Positions 43,599-54,876 of a stretch of DNA of 64,000 nt are shown here, one piece after another. Below the pieces are notes generated by a model that made no database searches, was not told the DNA's origin, and was given only the letters and a program-made list of their open reading frames with translations. Position numbers and translations under genes: made by a program. The stretch covers positions 18,741,501 to 18,805,500 of the forward strand of contig NC_083884.1 of NCBI RefSeq assembly GCF_032452875.1, given 5' to 3'. The DNA is from Bos javanicus. Lineage: Eukaryota; Chordata; Mammalia; Artiodactyla; Bovidae. The first letter of the stretch is position 1, and every line of letters begins with the position of its first letter.

Positions 43599-43806
43599 CG
43601 GGGCTTCCCTGGTGGTTCAGTTGATAAAGAATCTGCCTGCAATGCAGGACACCCGGGTTCGATCCTTGGGTCAGGAAGATCCCCTGGAGAAGGAAATGGC
43701 AACCCATTCCAGTATTCTTGCCTGGAGAATCCCACAGACAGAGGAGCCTGGCGGGCCACAGTCCATGGGGTCACAAACAGTCAGACACAACTTAGCAACT
43801 AAACAA
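43599..43806 (+). mobile_element. Bov-tA SINE, well preserved
   Basis: 'gggcttccctggtggttcag' head, 'gggttcgatccttgggtcag' B box and 'cacaacttagcaactaaaca' end. Confidence 0.94.
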
Positions 43807-43889
43807 GTCTGAATAATTTCAACAGGCTCTGGAGTGTAGGGGGTGCTTTTAGTTATTCAGTACCCGGCCCTGGGGTGATGGAGGCCTGG

Positions 43890-43970
43890 AGTGTAAGAGC
43901 CAAAAAGAAAGCTGGTTTGTAAAGCAACTATACTCCAATAAAAACTAATTTAAATAAATTTTTTAAATAA
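43890..43970 (+). mobile_element. L1 3' end fragment
   Basis: 'tgtaaagcaactatactcca' followed by an A/T-rich tail. Confidence 0.75.
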
Positions 43971-44365
43971 CATATACCATAAATATATTTCCATTGAAAA
44001 ATTTGGGTTCTAGGCTTCCCAGATGGTGCTAGTTAAACAACACACCTCCCAGTGCAAGAAACTTAAGAGACCCAGGTTTGATCCCTGGGTGGGGAAGAAC
44101 CCCTGGAGGAGGGCATGGCTACCCACTCCAGTATTCTTGCCTGGAGAATCCCATGGATAGAGGAGCCTGGTGGGCTACAATCCATGGGATCACAAAGAGT
44201 CAGATACGACTGAAGTGGCTTAGCACGCAGGCATAATTTTTACAAGCTACACTGTACTATATTATATGACAGTACCATGATTTCTTTAACCTATCCCCTA
44301 TTGAATATTCAAGTTGCTTAGCACTATGGAATCATAAATAACACTGCAATGAGCATCTTTATGGA
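43971..44365 (-). mobile_element. Old L1 fragment, antisense, split by a SINE
   Basis: 'ttaacctatcccctattgaa' (about 44287) and 'aataacactgcaatgagcat' (about 44336) are the complement of an old L1 3' region. Confidence 0.55.
44012..44232 (+). mobile_element. Bov-tA SINE
   Basis: 'aggcttcccagatggtgcta' head, 'aggtttgatccctgggtggg' B box and 'gatacgactgaagtggctta' end. Confidence 0.9.
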
Positions 44366-44925
44366 TTAAAAAAGAAGACAAAGAAGCGGGTTGCAGGATG
44401 GGCTCTGGACGGGTTGGTTTGCATATGAAAGGACAAATCGTTTGCTAAAGAAATTGGTGGCCCAGCTCAGCAAGGCCTCAGACGTCAACGCATCAGAAGA
44501 GAAAGACACGCTTAACTCTTTGGGAAGTAAGGAATCAAGGACAACTCTGCTCTTGGTCTGAACCACTACAAGAAAGAAAGAATCGCTTGTGAAAATCGCT
44601 TCTGTCACCACTGCTGACGCTGACGGTCTTGCGGTGAAACACCAGCACCCTCCCAGTTTTTATTTCTATTTCCAAAACAACCAGTTAGTTTCTTCGTGAT
44701 CCAGCTCCCTCTTGTGGTAAGGATTTATTTTCATACTGTTTCTGACATGAGGCTGTAGAACAGAAAGAACTTAAGCAAGAAGATGATTTAATACGTTTTG
44801 AAAACAAACATGAAAACTGAGCTGATACTTATTCCCATTATCAGGTTGAACTTTGAACAGACAAATGAAGACACAATTTCCAGGGCTTTTTTAATTTTTT
44901 AAATACACCCAAATTACAAAAAAAG
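44366..44925. other. Intergenic, nothing recognised
   Basis: Unique-looking DNA, no gene signal. Confidence 0.45.
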
Positions 44926-45105
44926 GGCTTCCCTGGTGGCTCAGATGGTAAAGAATCTGCCTGCAATGCTGGAGTCTTGGGTTTGATCATGGAAACCCAC
45001 TCCAGTATTCTTGCCTGGAAAATCCGCATGGACAGAGGAGCCTGGCGAGCTACAGTCCTTGGGGTCACAAAGAGTCGGACGTGACTGAGGGACTAAGCAC
45101 AGAAG
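44926..45105 (+). mobile_element. Bov-tA SINE with internal deletion
   Basis: 'gggcttccctggtggctcag' head; 'tttgatcatggaaacccact' shows about 30 bp lost after the B box. Confidence 0.92.
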
Positions 45106-45384
45106 AGCACTTTTGGAACTTGCAATAAACTATGTTGAACAAAGCTTGTTTTCCTTTCAAACTAAAACAAAATCTAAAAAGCATTTTAAGGTCAGGTAGC
45201 TCTTTAAAAGCACCGTTTTCTGCAAAATATGGGTTGTGAGTTCTAGTCCTAAACCAATCTTATCTTGTACTTCCCTGACATATCTCTTTATTTTTTTTAA
45301 TGAGTCACCCCATGGTGTCACGAGAGGGTCATGGATCAGCAAGGGGAGTTATCTCCCAGCCATCCATATGCACAAACTACACTC

Positions 45385-45534
45385 TTTTTGAGATCCCATG
45401 GACTGTAGCCCACCAGGCTCCTCTGTCCATGTGATTTCCCAGGTAAGATTACTGAAGTGGGTTGTCATTTCCTCCTCAAGGGGATCTTTCCAACTCAGGC
45501 AGATTCTTTACCACTGAGCCACCAGGGAGTCCTC
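45385..45534 (-). mobile_element. Bov-tA SINE fragment, antisense
   Basis: 'agatcccatggactgtagcc' to 'accactgagccaccagggag'; both the 3' end of the element and part of the B-box region are missing. Confidence 0.85.
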
Positions 45535-45601
45535 AGAGGAATATATTTTCTCCAAAACAAGGAAATCTTAAGCAGCTTGAAATAAAAAACAGAGTCAGGA
45601 C

Positions 45602-45639
45602 TGGGATGAACACTGCGGGGAGTATGAGTGTTCATCCCA
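45602..45639. repeat. Perfect 13-bp inverted repeat with 12-nt loop
   Basis: Arms tgggatgaacact (45602-45614) and agtgttcatccca (45627-45639) are exact reverse complements. Confidence 0.95.
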
Positions 45640-45704
45640 TGCTACTGAACCTGGTCACTCAAAGGAAAATTTATCCCAGGAGAGCTGAGATATTAAAGAA
45701 ATTT

Positions 45705-46365
45705 CTCCAAATGGTGCTATATAGGAGAACCATTCAAAATATAATGCTCTAGTAGCATAAGATCCAGAAATCCCACTCCTGGGCAAGACTCGAATTTGAA
45801 AAGATACATGCACCCCCATGTTCATAGTGACACTATTTACAATAGCCAAGATGTCCATTGACAGAGGAATGGATAAGAAGATGTGGTACATGTATAGTAG
45901 AATGTTACTTAGCCATAAGAAAGAATAAGATGATTCCACTTGCAGCAACATGGATAGAGCTAGAGATTCTCATACTCAGTGAGGCACATCAGACAGAGAC
46001 AGGCAAATATCATATGATATCACTTCTAGGTGGGATCTTAAGAAATGATACACGTGAACTTATTTACAAAATGCAAACAGCCTCACAGACATAGAAAACA
46101 AACCTAGGATTATCAAAGGGGAAAGGTGAGGGGCTGAAGGGAGAGATAAATTAGGAGTGTGGGATTAGCTGATACACACTACTAAATATAAAATAGATAA
46201 ACGACAAGGACCTATAGCACAGGGAGATAGATATGTGTCTTTCAATGTCTTATAGCAAACTATAATGGAAAATAAAGGGAAAAGAATATAGCTGAATCAC
46301 TTTGCTGTACACCTGAAACTAACTCAACATTTTAAATCAACAATACTTCAATTTTTTTTAAAAGC
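45705..46365 (+). mobile_element. Artiodactyl L1 3' end
   Basis: 'gatccagaaatcccactcct' (ORF2 end region), 'aatagccaagatgtccattg', 'ttactgtacacctgaaact'-type sequence near 46307 and 'tcaacaatacttcaattt' at the tail. Coding capacity is lost. Confidence 0.88.
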
Positions 46366-46394
46366 AAATCTAGTACTCAGCCTGTGTGTGTTTG

Positions 46395-46570
46395 TGTGTG
46401 TATTCAGTTGCTCAGTCATGTCCGACTCTTTGCAACCCCATGGACTGTAGAGTGCCAGGTTCCTCTGTCCACGGGCTTCTCCTCCACGAGATCTTCCCAA
46501 TCCAGGAATCGAACCCGGGTCTCTTGCATTGGCAGGCAATACTTTACCACCACTGCCACCTGTGAAGCCC
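46395..46570 (-). mobile_element. Bov-tA SINE, antisense, internal deletion
   Basis: 'cagttgctcagtcatgtccg' to 'actgccacctgtgaagccc'. About 30 bp is lost in the middle, where 'gggcttctcctccacgagat' joins. A (GT)n run precedes it at 46384-46401. Confidence 0.88.
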
Positions 46571-47032
46571 ATAATAACACCATTTACCTAGGTAAGACCT
46601 ACAGCACCCACAGCTATGTAGGACACAGCCAGGAACTTGAAATCAAGGGACTTCTAAGCAGCCAATCGCTATTTCGAAGTTCATGAACTTTGCTCTGCAG
46701 AACTACCTTGGCACAGCCACCAAGGAATAGGTTCCAGCCTCAGGGCCTCTGACCCAAGAGGTGTGAAACGGAAGAAGGAAGCACCAGAAAAGTGCAGCTG
46801 GTTTTCTAAAAGTCTCTTTCAGTTTTTCAGCACCATGGCTGGAAACCTAAGTACTTTGAAACCCTAGCAAACTCTGACAACATTCTCCAACCTCAGGGGC
46901 AGAGTCACCTGGGAATTCGTTACTGATGCAATTTCTTGGACCCAGCTCTCGGAGACCCTGCATGTGGATCAAGTCCCCCTGGGCAGAGCACAGACGTCTG
47001 GCATGTCTGCTTTGCCATGCAGTCCAGTAAGT
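46571..47032. other. Intergenic, nothing recognised
   Basis: Unique-looking sequence ending at the TSD of the BovB locus. Confidence 0.45.
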
Positions 47033-47047
47033 GATGCTCGGAGTGAT

Positions 47048-48477
47048 CAGTTCAGTTCACTTCAGTCACTCAGTCATGTCCAACTCTTTGTGACCCCATG
47101 GACTGCAGCAGGCCAGGCCTCCCTGTCCATCACCAACTCCCAGAGCTTGCTCAAATTCATGTCCATTGAGTCGGTGATGCCATCCAACCACCTCATCCTC
47201 TGTCATCCCCTTCTCCTCTGCCTTTAATCTTTCCCAGCATCAGGGTCTGGGAAATCTTTCCAACGAGTCAGTTCTTTGCATCAGGTGGCCAAAGGATCAG
47301 AGCTTCGGCTTCAGCATCAGTCCTTTCAATGAATATTTAGGACTGATTTCCTTTAGGATTGACTGGTTTGATCTCCTTGCAACTGAAGGAACTCTCAAGA
47401 GTCTTCTCCAGCACCGCAGTTCAAAAGCATCAATTCTTCTGCTTTCAGCTTTCTTTATGGTCCAATTCTCACATCCATACATGACTACTGGAAAAAACAA
47501 TAGCTTTGACTAAATGGACCTTTGTCGGCAAAGGTTTAATATGTGCTATCTAGGTTGGTCATAGCTTTTCTTCCAAGGAGCAAGCATCATTTAATTTCAT
47601 GGCTGCAGTCACCATCTGCAGTGATCTTGAAACCCAAGAAAATAAAATCTGTCACTGTTTCCATTGTTTCCCCATCTATTTGCCACAAAGTGATGGGATC
47701 AGGCACCATGATCTTAGTTTTTTGAATGCTGAGTTTTAAGCCAGTTTTTTCACTCACCTCTTTCATTTTCATCAAGAGACTCTTTACTTCTTCTTCACTT
47801 TCTGCCATAAGGGTGTTGTCATGTGCATATCTAAGGTTATTGATATTTCTCCCTGAAATCTTGATTCCATCTTGTGCTTCATCCAGCCCGGCATTTCACC
47901 TAATGTACTCTGCATATAAGTTAAATAAGCAGGGTGACAATATACAGCCTTGTCATACTCCTTTCCCAATTTGGAACCGGTCCATTTTTCCATGTCCGGT
48001 TCTAACTGTTGCTTCTTGACCTGCATACAGATTTCTCAAGAGGCAGGTAAAGTGGTCTGGTTTTTCCTTCTCTTTAAGAATTTTCCACAGCTTGTTGTGA
48101 TCCACACAGTCAAAGACTTCGGTGTAGTCGATAAAGCAGAAGTAGACATTTTTCTGGAACTGTCTTGCTTTTTCTATAATCCAGTAGATGTTGGCAATTT
48201 GATCTCTGGTACCTCTGCCTTTTCTAAATCCAGCTTGAACATCTGGAAGTTCATGGTTCACGTACTGTTGAAGCCCAGCTTGGAGAATTTTGAGCATTAC
48301 TTTGCTAGCGCGTGAGACGAGTACAATTGTGAGATAGTTTGAACATTCTTTGGCATTGCCTTTCTTTGGGATTGGAATGAAAATTTACCTTTTCCAGTCC
48401 TGTGGCCACTGCTGAGTTTTCCAGATTTGCTGGCATGTTGAAAGCAGCACTTTAACAGCATCATCTTTTAGGATTTG
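47048..48477 (-). mobile_element. BovB LINE, 3' segment (sense part of a twin-primed copy)
   Basis: Read on the minus strand this is BovB from the RT finger region to the 3' end. It starts at the element sequence 'aaatcctaaaagatgatgct' (near 48470) and ends in the 'gaactgaactg' tail at 47048. RT is disrupted by frameshifts. The FIDY motif is present, but the following residues read TEVFDC instead of AKAFDC. The left TSD is gatgctcggagtgat (47033-47047). The 5' segment of the same element lies to the right in opposite orientation (48478-50470). Confidence 0.92.
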
Positions 48478-50476
48478 CATAAGATCCTGGAATGTTAGGT
48501 CCATGAATCAAGGTAAATTGGAAATGGTCAAACAGGAGACGGCAAGAGTGAACATAGACATTTTAGGAATCAGTGAACTAAAATGGACCAGAATGGGGAA
48601 ATTTAAATCAGATGACCATTACATCTACTACTGTGGGCAAGAACCCTTTAGAAGACATGGAGTAGCCCTCAGAATCAACAAAAGAGTCTGAAACGCAGTA
48701 CTTGGGTGCAATCTCAAAAACGACAGAATGATCTCTGTTCATTGCCAAGGCAAACCATTCCATGTCACAGTAATCCTAGTCTATGCCCCAACCACTAATG
48801 CCAAAGAAGCTGAAGTTGAACAGTTCTGTGATGACCTACAAGACCTTCTAGAACTAATACCAAGAAAAGATGCACTTTTCATCATAGGGGACTGGAATGC
48901 AAAAGTAAGAAGTCAAGAGCTAGCTGGAGTAACAGGCAAGTTTGGCCTTGGAGTACAAAATGAAGCAGGGAAAAGGTTAACAGAGTTTTGCCAAGAGAAC
49001 GTACTAGTCATAGCAAACATCAACACCCTCTTCCAACTACACAAGAGACGACTCTACACATGGACATCACCAGATGGTCAATGCTGAAATCAGATTGATT
49101 ATATTCTTTCCAGCCAAAGATGGAGAAGCTCTATACAATCAGCAAAAACAGGACCGGGAGCTGACTGTGGTTCAGATCATGAACTCCTTATTGCAAAATT
49201 CAGACTTAAATTGAAGAAAGTAGGGAAAACCACTAGGCCATTCAGGTATATATAAATCAAACCCCTTATGATTATACAGTGGAAGTGACAAATAGATTCA
49301 AGGGATTAGATCTGATAGACAGTGCCTGAAGAACTATGGACAGAGGTTCGTGACATTGTACAGGAGGCAGTGATCAAGACCATCCCTAAGAAAAAGAAAT
49401 GCAAAAAGGTGAATGGTTGTCTGAGAAGGCCTTACAAATAGCTGAGAAAAGAAGAGAAGATAATGGCAAAGGAGAAAAGGAAAGATAAATCCATTTGAAT
49501 GCAGAATTCCAAAGAATAGCAAGGAGAGATAAGAAAGCATTCCTAAGTGATCAATGCAAAGAAATAGAGGAAAACAATAGAATGGGAAAGACTAGGGATC
49601 GCTTCAAGAAAGTTAGAGATACCACGGGAACATTTCATGCAAAGAAGGGCACAATAAAGGATAGAAATGGTATGGACCTAACAGAAGCAGAAGATATTAA
49701 GAAGAGGTGGCAAGAATACACAGAAGAACTGTATAAAAAAGAGCTTCATGACCCAGATAACCACAATGGTGTGATCACTCACCTAGAGCCAGACATCAGT
49801 TCAGTTCATTTCAGTTCAGTCGCTCAGTCGTGTCCAACTCTTTGCAACCCCATGAATTGCAGCACGCCAAGGCCTCCCTGTCCATCACCAACTCCCAGAG
49901 TTCACTCAGACTCACGTCCATCGAGTCAGTGATGCCATCCAGCCATCTCATCTTCTGTTGTCCCCCTTCTCCTCCTGCCCCCAATCCCTCCCAGCATCAG
50001 AGTCTTTTCCAATGAGTCAACTCTTCGCATGAGGTGGCCAAAGTACTGGAGTTTCAGCTTTAGCATCATTCCTTCCAAAGAACACCCAGGACTGATCTCC
50101 TTTAGAATGGACTGGTTGGATCTCCTTGCAGTCCAAGGGACTCTCAAGAGTCTTCTCCAACACCACAGTTCAAAAGCATCAATTCTTCAGTGCTCAGCCT
50201 TCTTCACAGTCCAACTCTCACATCCATACATGACCACAGGAAAAACCATAGCCTTGACTAGACGGACCTTTGCTGGCAAAGTAATGTCTCTGCTTTTCAA
50301 TATGCTATCCAGGTTGGTCATTACTTTCCTCCCAAGGAGTAAGCGTCTTTTAATTTCATGAGCCAGACATCTTGGAGTGCAAAGCCAAGTGGGCCTTAGG
50401 AAGCATCACAAGGAACAAAGCTAGTGGAGGTGATGGAATTCCAGTTGAGCTATTTCAGATCCTAAAAGATGATGCT
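48478..50476 (+). mobile_element. BovB LINE, 5' segment inverted (endonuclease to RT start)
   Basis: This covers the endonuclease domain from 'tcaaggtaaattggaaatgg' (about 48510) through the conserved GDWNAK motif (about 48890-48907) and the SDH motif (near 49173-49181) to the RT start. It ends at 'cagatcctaaaagatgatgct' (about 50456-50476). That is the same element position at which the minus-strand segment begins, with roughly 20 nt shared by both. The right TSD is gatgctcagagtgat (50471-50485), and its gatgct is shared with the element sequence. Several stops and frameshifts are present. It is split by a nested BovB at 49798-50359. Confidence 0.92.
49798..50359 (-). mobile_element. BovB LINE 3' fragment nested in another BovB
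   Basis: A 562-bp, 5'-truncated BovB 3' end in antisense, with a 'gaactgaaatgaactgaact' tail on the minus strand. A perfect 12-bp TSD, gagccagacatc, lies at 49786-49797 and 50360-50371, and both copies belong to the host BovB. It therefore inserted after the host copy. Confidence 0.95.
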
Positions 50477-50714
50477 CAGAGTGATATCCCTGGGTAATTA
50501 AGGAAAGATAAAAGTAAGTGGAATGTACCCTGCCTAATGATAATGGTAATTGTTTTCAGAACCATAGGCTTCCCTTGAGAACTAAACACTCACTCTCTGG
50601 GAAGCACTTTAAGATCAGAGCAGAGATAGCTAAAGTCACCAGAAAAAGAAAAAAAATAAAAATGGTGCTCAAACCAGCAGGACTTGATTCAATAACATAT
50701 CTTTAAAACTAATC

Positions 50715-50905
50715 AGGGTGTTTAGAATTTTCTTCAAATTCCAATACAGAAGGGTAGGAGATGTGGGTGAGGACGTAAATAAAACCAGACTGACTGAGCA
50801 TGTGTGAATGGGGATTATAGTCAGGTGGTGGGTACATGGGGCTCATTAACTTACACTGTGTATGTTTCAGAATCTCCATAATAAAGAGTTAAAGGAGAAA
50901 AAAGG
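50715..50905 (+). mobile_element. Old L1 3' UTR fragment
   Basis: 'ggtgggtacatggggctcat' and 'cagaatctccataataaaga' match the terminal part of an old mammalian L1. The interval 50486-50714 before it shows nothing. Confidence 0.6.
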
Positions 50906-51067
50906 AACGGAAAAAGAGAATGTTATTAATCATAAACAAATTGTCAAGGAGGAAGAAATCTTCCTCTATCCTTCTAGGTTCTTCTGGCTGGTCTAAAGAA
51001 TAAAATTGACATGAGACAGTAACAGGAGAAAAATCAATCAAACAAGTTTAATAGCATGTATACACAG

Positions 51068-51268
51068 GGACTTCCCAGGTGTCTCCTGCCAATGCAGGAG
51101 AGTTAAGAGACACAGGTTCCGTCCCTGGCTCTGGAAGATCCCCTGGAGGAGGGCATGGCAACCCACTCCAGTATTCTTGTCTGGAGAATTCCATGGGCAG
51201 AGGTGCCTGGTGGGCTACAGTTCAGGGGATCACAAAGAGTCAGACACAACTGAATGACTGAGCAGGCA
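51068..51268 (+). mobile_element. Bov-tA SINE
   Basis: 'gggacttcccaggtgtctcc' (head with a deletion) to 'agacacaactgaatgactga'. Confidence 0.9.
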
Positions 51269-51956
51269 TGTACTTGGGAGAGACCCAGGGGGACTGAGTG
51301 ACTTACCAAAAGAAGTGGCTGAACCCCTCACCTTAAATATCATCCTTGCTAAAGACTAGAGGGTGGAAAGAGTCGGTTATGGAGAGTTAACTGGAAAAGC
51401 ACAGTAAGCGAGTGTAAGGTTCTTACACAGATTTAAGTCGTTGTTTTCTCCATTCATCAAAGTGTCTAGAGATCTGGTCATTCTCTTCCTGGTACAGCCA
51501 GGGAGACACCCTTACACATGGAGGTTTCTCTTATAAATCAGAGTGTTTCTTACCAAAGGGTAACTTCTACTTGGTTTTCAGAGTTTTTCCTATGTCTGAT
51601 GTTTCCTAGAAAATAACCAATTTAATATAATGAATATACCAAAGAGACACGTTTGGGGGTGGCATGTCCTGTTCTCCTACAATTTCAAAATCAAGTGCCA
51701 CAGAGGCAAACACATTACCTGCCCTGATTCTGTCCAAGGAATTGCCTGCCTTGAATTTCCTGAGTGTATTGGCAAATTAATCCCTATTGTGAAACGGATC
51801 TATCAGAGGGCATTAAACAGGACATGTGTATAAGTGAAAGCTCCCCTTGTTCTTCACCAAGCACTGTCTGATTGCCAGTCCACCTTCAGGGAGAACATAT
51901 TCTGATCATGCTAGCATCACTTCACAAACCGTATGACAGTCATATTATCCATCACT
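51269..51956. other. Intergenic, nothing recognised
   Basis: About 690 bp of unique-looking DNA. Confidence 0.5.
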
Positions 51957-51968
51957 AAACTCGGATTC

Positions 51969-52145
51969 AAGAGATGCAAGAAACACAAGGTTCGATCCCT
52001 GGGTCAGGGAGATCCCCTGGAGGAGGTCATAGCAAACCACTCCAGTATTCTTGCCTCGAGAATCCCATGGACAGAGGAGCCTGGCGGGCTACAGTTCATG
52101 GGGTTGCAAAAAGTTGGACATGACTTAGCGACTGAGCATGTAAGC
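51969..52145 (+). mobile_element. Bov-tA SINE, 5'-truncated
   Basis: It begins in the middle of the tRNA part ('aagagatgcaagaaacacaa') and ends 'gacttagcgactgagcatg'. The TSD is aaactcggattc (51957-51968) and aaactcagattc (52146-52157). Confidence 0.92.
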
Positions 52146-52157
52146 AAACTCAGATTC

Positions 52158-52540
52158 TGGGTTTGATTCTGGTCTTGTAAGTTTGATTAATGAATCTGTC
52201 CTGAAAGGTGAAGCTATTAATAATGTGCTGACAAAATATCCAGGGTCTGAACCCAAGAAAAGCATTAAGCCAAGGAAAACTTCCCAAGGAATATCTTCTG
52301 ATGTAACCACTCAGAGGCCAGCCAGGTGAATAACACTCTAGCCAGTTTGTGATTGTTTTTCTTGATTAATTGAATGTTTACGAAAATACATACAGCAGGC
52401 ATTGTACTAGGTGCTTTCTGTTAGCTGTCTTAATTTTCATAGTAGAAAACACTGTGGTATGTAATTACATTCATATCTATGTATATAACATACCTATGTT
52501 GAATTCTTACTGCATATAATCCATAATGATTGTTTGGCTA
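52158..52540. other. Intergenic, nothing recognised
   Basis: AT-rich unique-looking DNA. Confidence 0.45.
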
Positions 52541-52543
52541 TAT

Positions 52544-52597
52544 GTGACTATATATATATATATATGACTATATATATATATGTATATATATGTAATG
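52544..52597. repeat. Compound (TA)n microsatellite
   Basis: Two runs of TA are separated by 'tgac', and a third contains a TG interruption. Confidence 0.95.
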
Positions 52598-52895
52598 ATT
52601 GTTAAGTATTGTTCTTCTAAGTATAATTTCACTGAAACTCTCCATCTCATTATAAAAAAATTATAAGAGTTTACCATTTAAGATAACATTACTAGGAAAT
52701 CCACATAATCAGGCACTTGGCAACCCCTATTGCCACAATCCATTGAGAGGGAATAAATAAACAGTGAGAGTACTGCTGTTAACCTCACCATGGTATAGAC
52801 TGTAGGATAAGGATATGATTTGAATCCCACATATGTAGGGCATGTGCCTGTGTGATACCCAGTGTCAATCCATGTATTAAATGTTAGCGATGCTG

Positions 52896-53020
52896 GGACT
52901 TCCCTGGTAGTCCAGTGGTTAAGACTCTGTGCTCCCAATGCAGGGGGCCCAGGTTCAATCCCTGAGCTAGAGCCACATGCTGCAACTAAGAGCCAGTGCA
53001 GCCTGATAAAAATAAACAAA
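52896..53020 (+). mobile_element. CHR-2-like SINE
   Basis: 'ggacttccctggtagtccag' head, 'ccaggttcaatccctgagct' B box and 'aaaataaacaaa' tail. The TSD is ttagcgatgctg (52884-52895) and ttagcaatgctg (53023-53034). Confidence 0.9.
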
Positions 53021-53034
53021 CATTAGCAATGCTG

Positions 53035-53510
53035 AGCTTCCATGTCTATAGCTGTATCGTCTACATCCATGCAAACACAAAATTCTCAGTGTCCGTCCCA
53101 CACTCCAGGGGACTGTCTCCCACATCTCCCGGGGTGTGTGCTCTTTCCACCTGATCATTCTGTTTGGTGGGACAATTTTTCCTAATATAACAGAAGACAT
53201 TATTTATTATTTTATTTTTCTTTCTTCTTTTTTAGAAGGCTTCTTTCCATTTCAAAAATTTGTTTTGCTGAACTGATCTCCCTCCAGTGTCCATTCAGCT
53301 ATGATAATTGCTCAGGGACAATGGACATTGAGATGCAACAGGACATGTGGTGACTAGGTTCAGTCATTTATGGGGATGAGAAAAATGAAAAGTAGTGAAA
53401 ACAACACATTCAATTTGAGGTCAAAAGATCGAAATCCAAGCCTTTTGAACTTTGTGCTTTTTAATGCTGTCTTCCTTTATAAATGAGTCCAATAAAAATT
53501 GGCCTACCTA
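53035..53510. other. Intergenic, nothing recognised
   Basis: Unique-looking sequence with a T-rich run near 53200-53235. Confidence 0.45.
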
Positions 53511-53521
53511 GGGACTTCCTT

Positions 53522-53796
53522 CAGAGAAGGCGATGGCACCCCACTCCAGTACTCTTGCCTGGAAAATCCCATGGACGGAGGAGCCTGGTAGGCTGCAGTC
53601 CATGGGGTCGCTAAGAGTCGGACACGGCTGAGCGACTTCACTTTCACTTTTCACTTTCATGCATTGGAGAAGGAAATGGCAACCCACTCCAGTGTTCTTG
53701 CCTGGAGAATCCCAGGGACGGGGAGCCTGGTGGGCTGCCATCTGTGGGGTCGCACAGAGTCGGACACGACTGAAGCGACTTAGCAGCAGCAGCAGA
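53522..53796 (+). mobile_element. Bov-A2 dimeric SINE inserted in a SINE head
   Basis: Two units with the 'cttcactttcacttttcact' linker and a (GCA)n end. The left flank 'gggacttcctt' and right flank 'agacttccctgg' are both CHR-2 head sequence, so it sits in the first bases of the following SINE, with a short imperfect TSD around gacttcc. Confidence 0.93.
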
Positions 53797-53912
53797 GACT
53801 TCCCTGGTGGCCCAGGGGCTAAGATTCTTGAAGCAGAAGACACAGGTTCCGCCCCTGGTTGGGGAAATAAGATCCCGAGTGTGGTGTGGTGTGATAAATA
53901 AAGAAAGAATGT
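53797..53912 (+). mobile_element. CHR-2-like SINE, interrupted at its head
   Basis: 'gacttccctggtggcccagg' head, 'acaggttccgcccctggttg' B-box region and 'gataaataaagaaagaat' tail. Confidence 0.82.
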
Positions 53913-54583
53913 CTACCACATTTATTAAAAAAAAATTTGCCCCACCTATTTCTCAGGCTCTTTTTAGGAATAATACAGATGACCCTAGTGACAGACTAGA
54001 ATGGCTACCAAAAAAGTAATTTACAAGCCATTTCCCTCCTTGCCTTCCTGTGCCTAAAATATTCATATTTTAAGAATTCCTTTGCACCTTAATGTTTACA
54101 GTAGCCCTATTTACAATTGCCAAGATGTGGAAGCAAGCTAAATGTCCATAAGCCAATGAATGGATAAAGAACTTGTAGTATATGTATAAACAATGGGATA
54201 CAACTCAGTCATAAAAAGAGAATGAAAGTTTGCCATTTGCAACAACATGGATGAACTTGGAGGGTATTATGCTAAGTGAAATAAGCAGAGAAAAACAAAT
54301 ACTGTATAATATCAATTATATTTGGAACCTTAAAAGTAAAACACTCAATCATAACAATACAGACACAGACTTACAGATATAGAGAACAAAGGTGGTTACC
54401 AGTGGGGAGAAGGAAGGAGGGAGGGGTAAAACAGGGGTAGGAGGCCTAAGAGGTAGGGACTCTTGTGTATAAAATAAATAATAAGGATATACAATGCAGC
54501 ACAGAAAATACAGCCAATATTTTGTTGGAATATAACCTTCAAATGTTTGTAACTGAGTCAATTCTTAGGTAGATTGATAAGAA

Positions 54584-54667
54584 GTCTGGGGTCCCCAAAG
54601 AGGAGAAAGTCGTCTGGGGCTTTCAAGGGGAGCACAGGGGTCTGGAGTTCTCAAGGAGGAGAAAAGG
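54584..54667. repeat. Three imperfect 28-bp direct repeats in the LTR U3
   Basis: Units start with gtctggg or gtctgga at 54584, 54612 and 54640, spaced exactly 28 bp, and each carries a 'caa(a/g)(g)aggag'-like middle. Confidence 0.88.
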
Positions 54668-54876
54668 ACAAACTTTTTTTTTTTTTTTTTAAAGCCCAGA
54701 GCTGACGATTGCACAACAAAACAACTCATCTTGCTCAAAGATATGTTTTTCCTTAAACTCTGTACCAATGATTATATAACAACAATGTATCCTGCTTGAG
54801 GACATGTTTCTCCTTCTTGAGAACTTTCTGACTAATCCTGTCATCTTAAAATGTATATTATGTGAGTGGGTCTGGT

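Noticed and set aside
43599..43680. tRNA gene from tRNA-like A and B boxes
   Set aside because: The tRNA-like part is the head of a Bov-tA SINE. The same holds for all other SINE heads; none has a full cloverleaf and 3' processing context.
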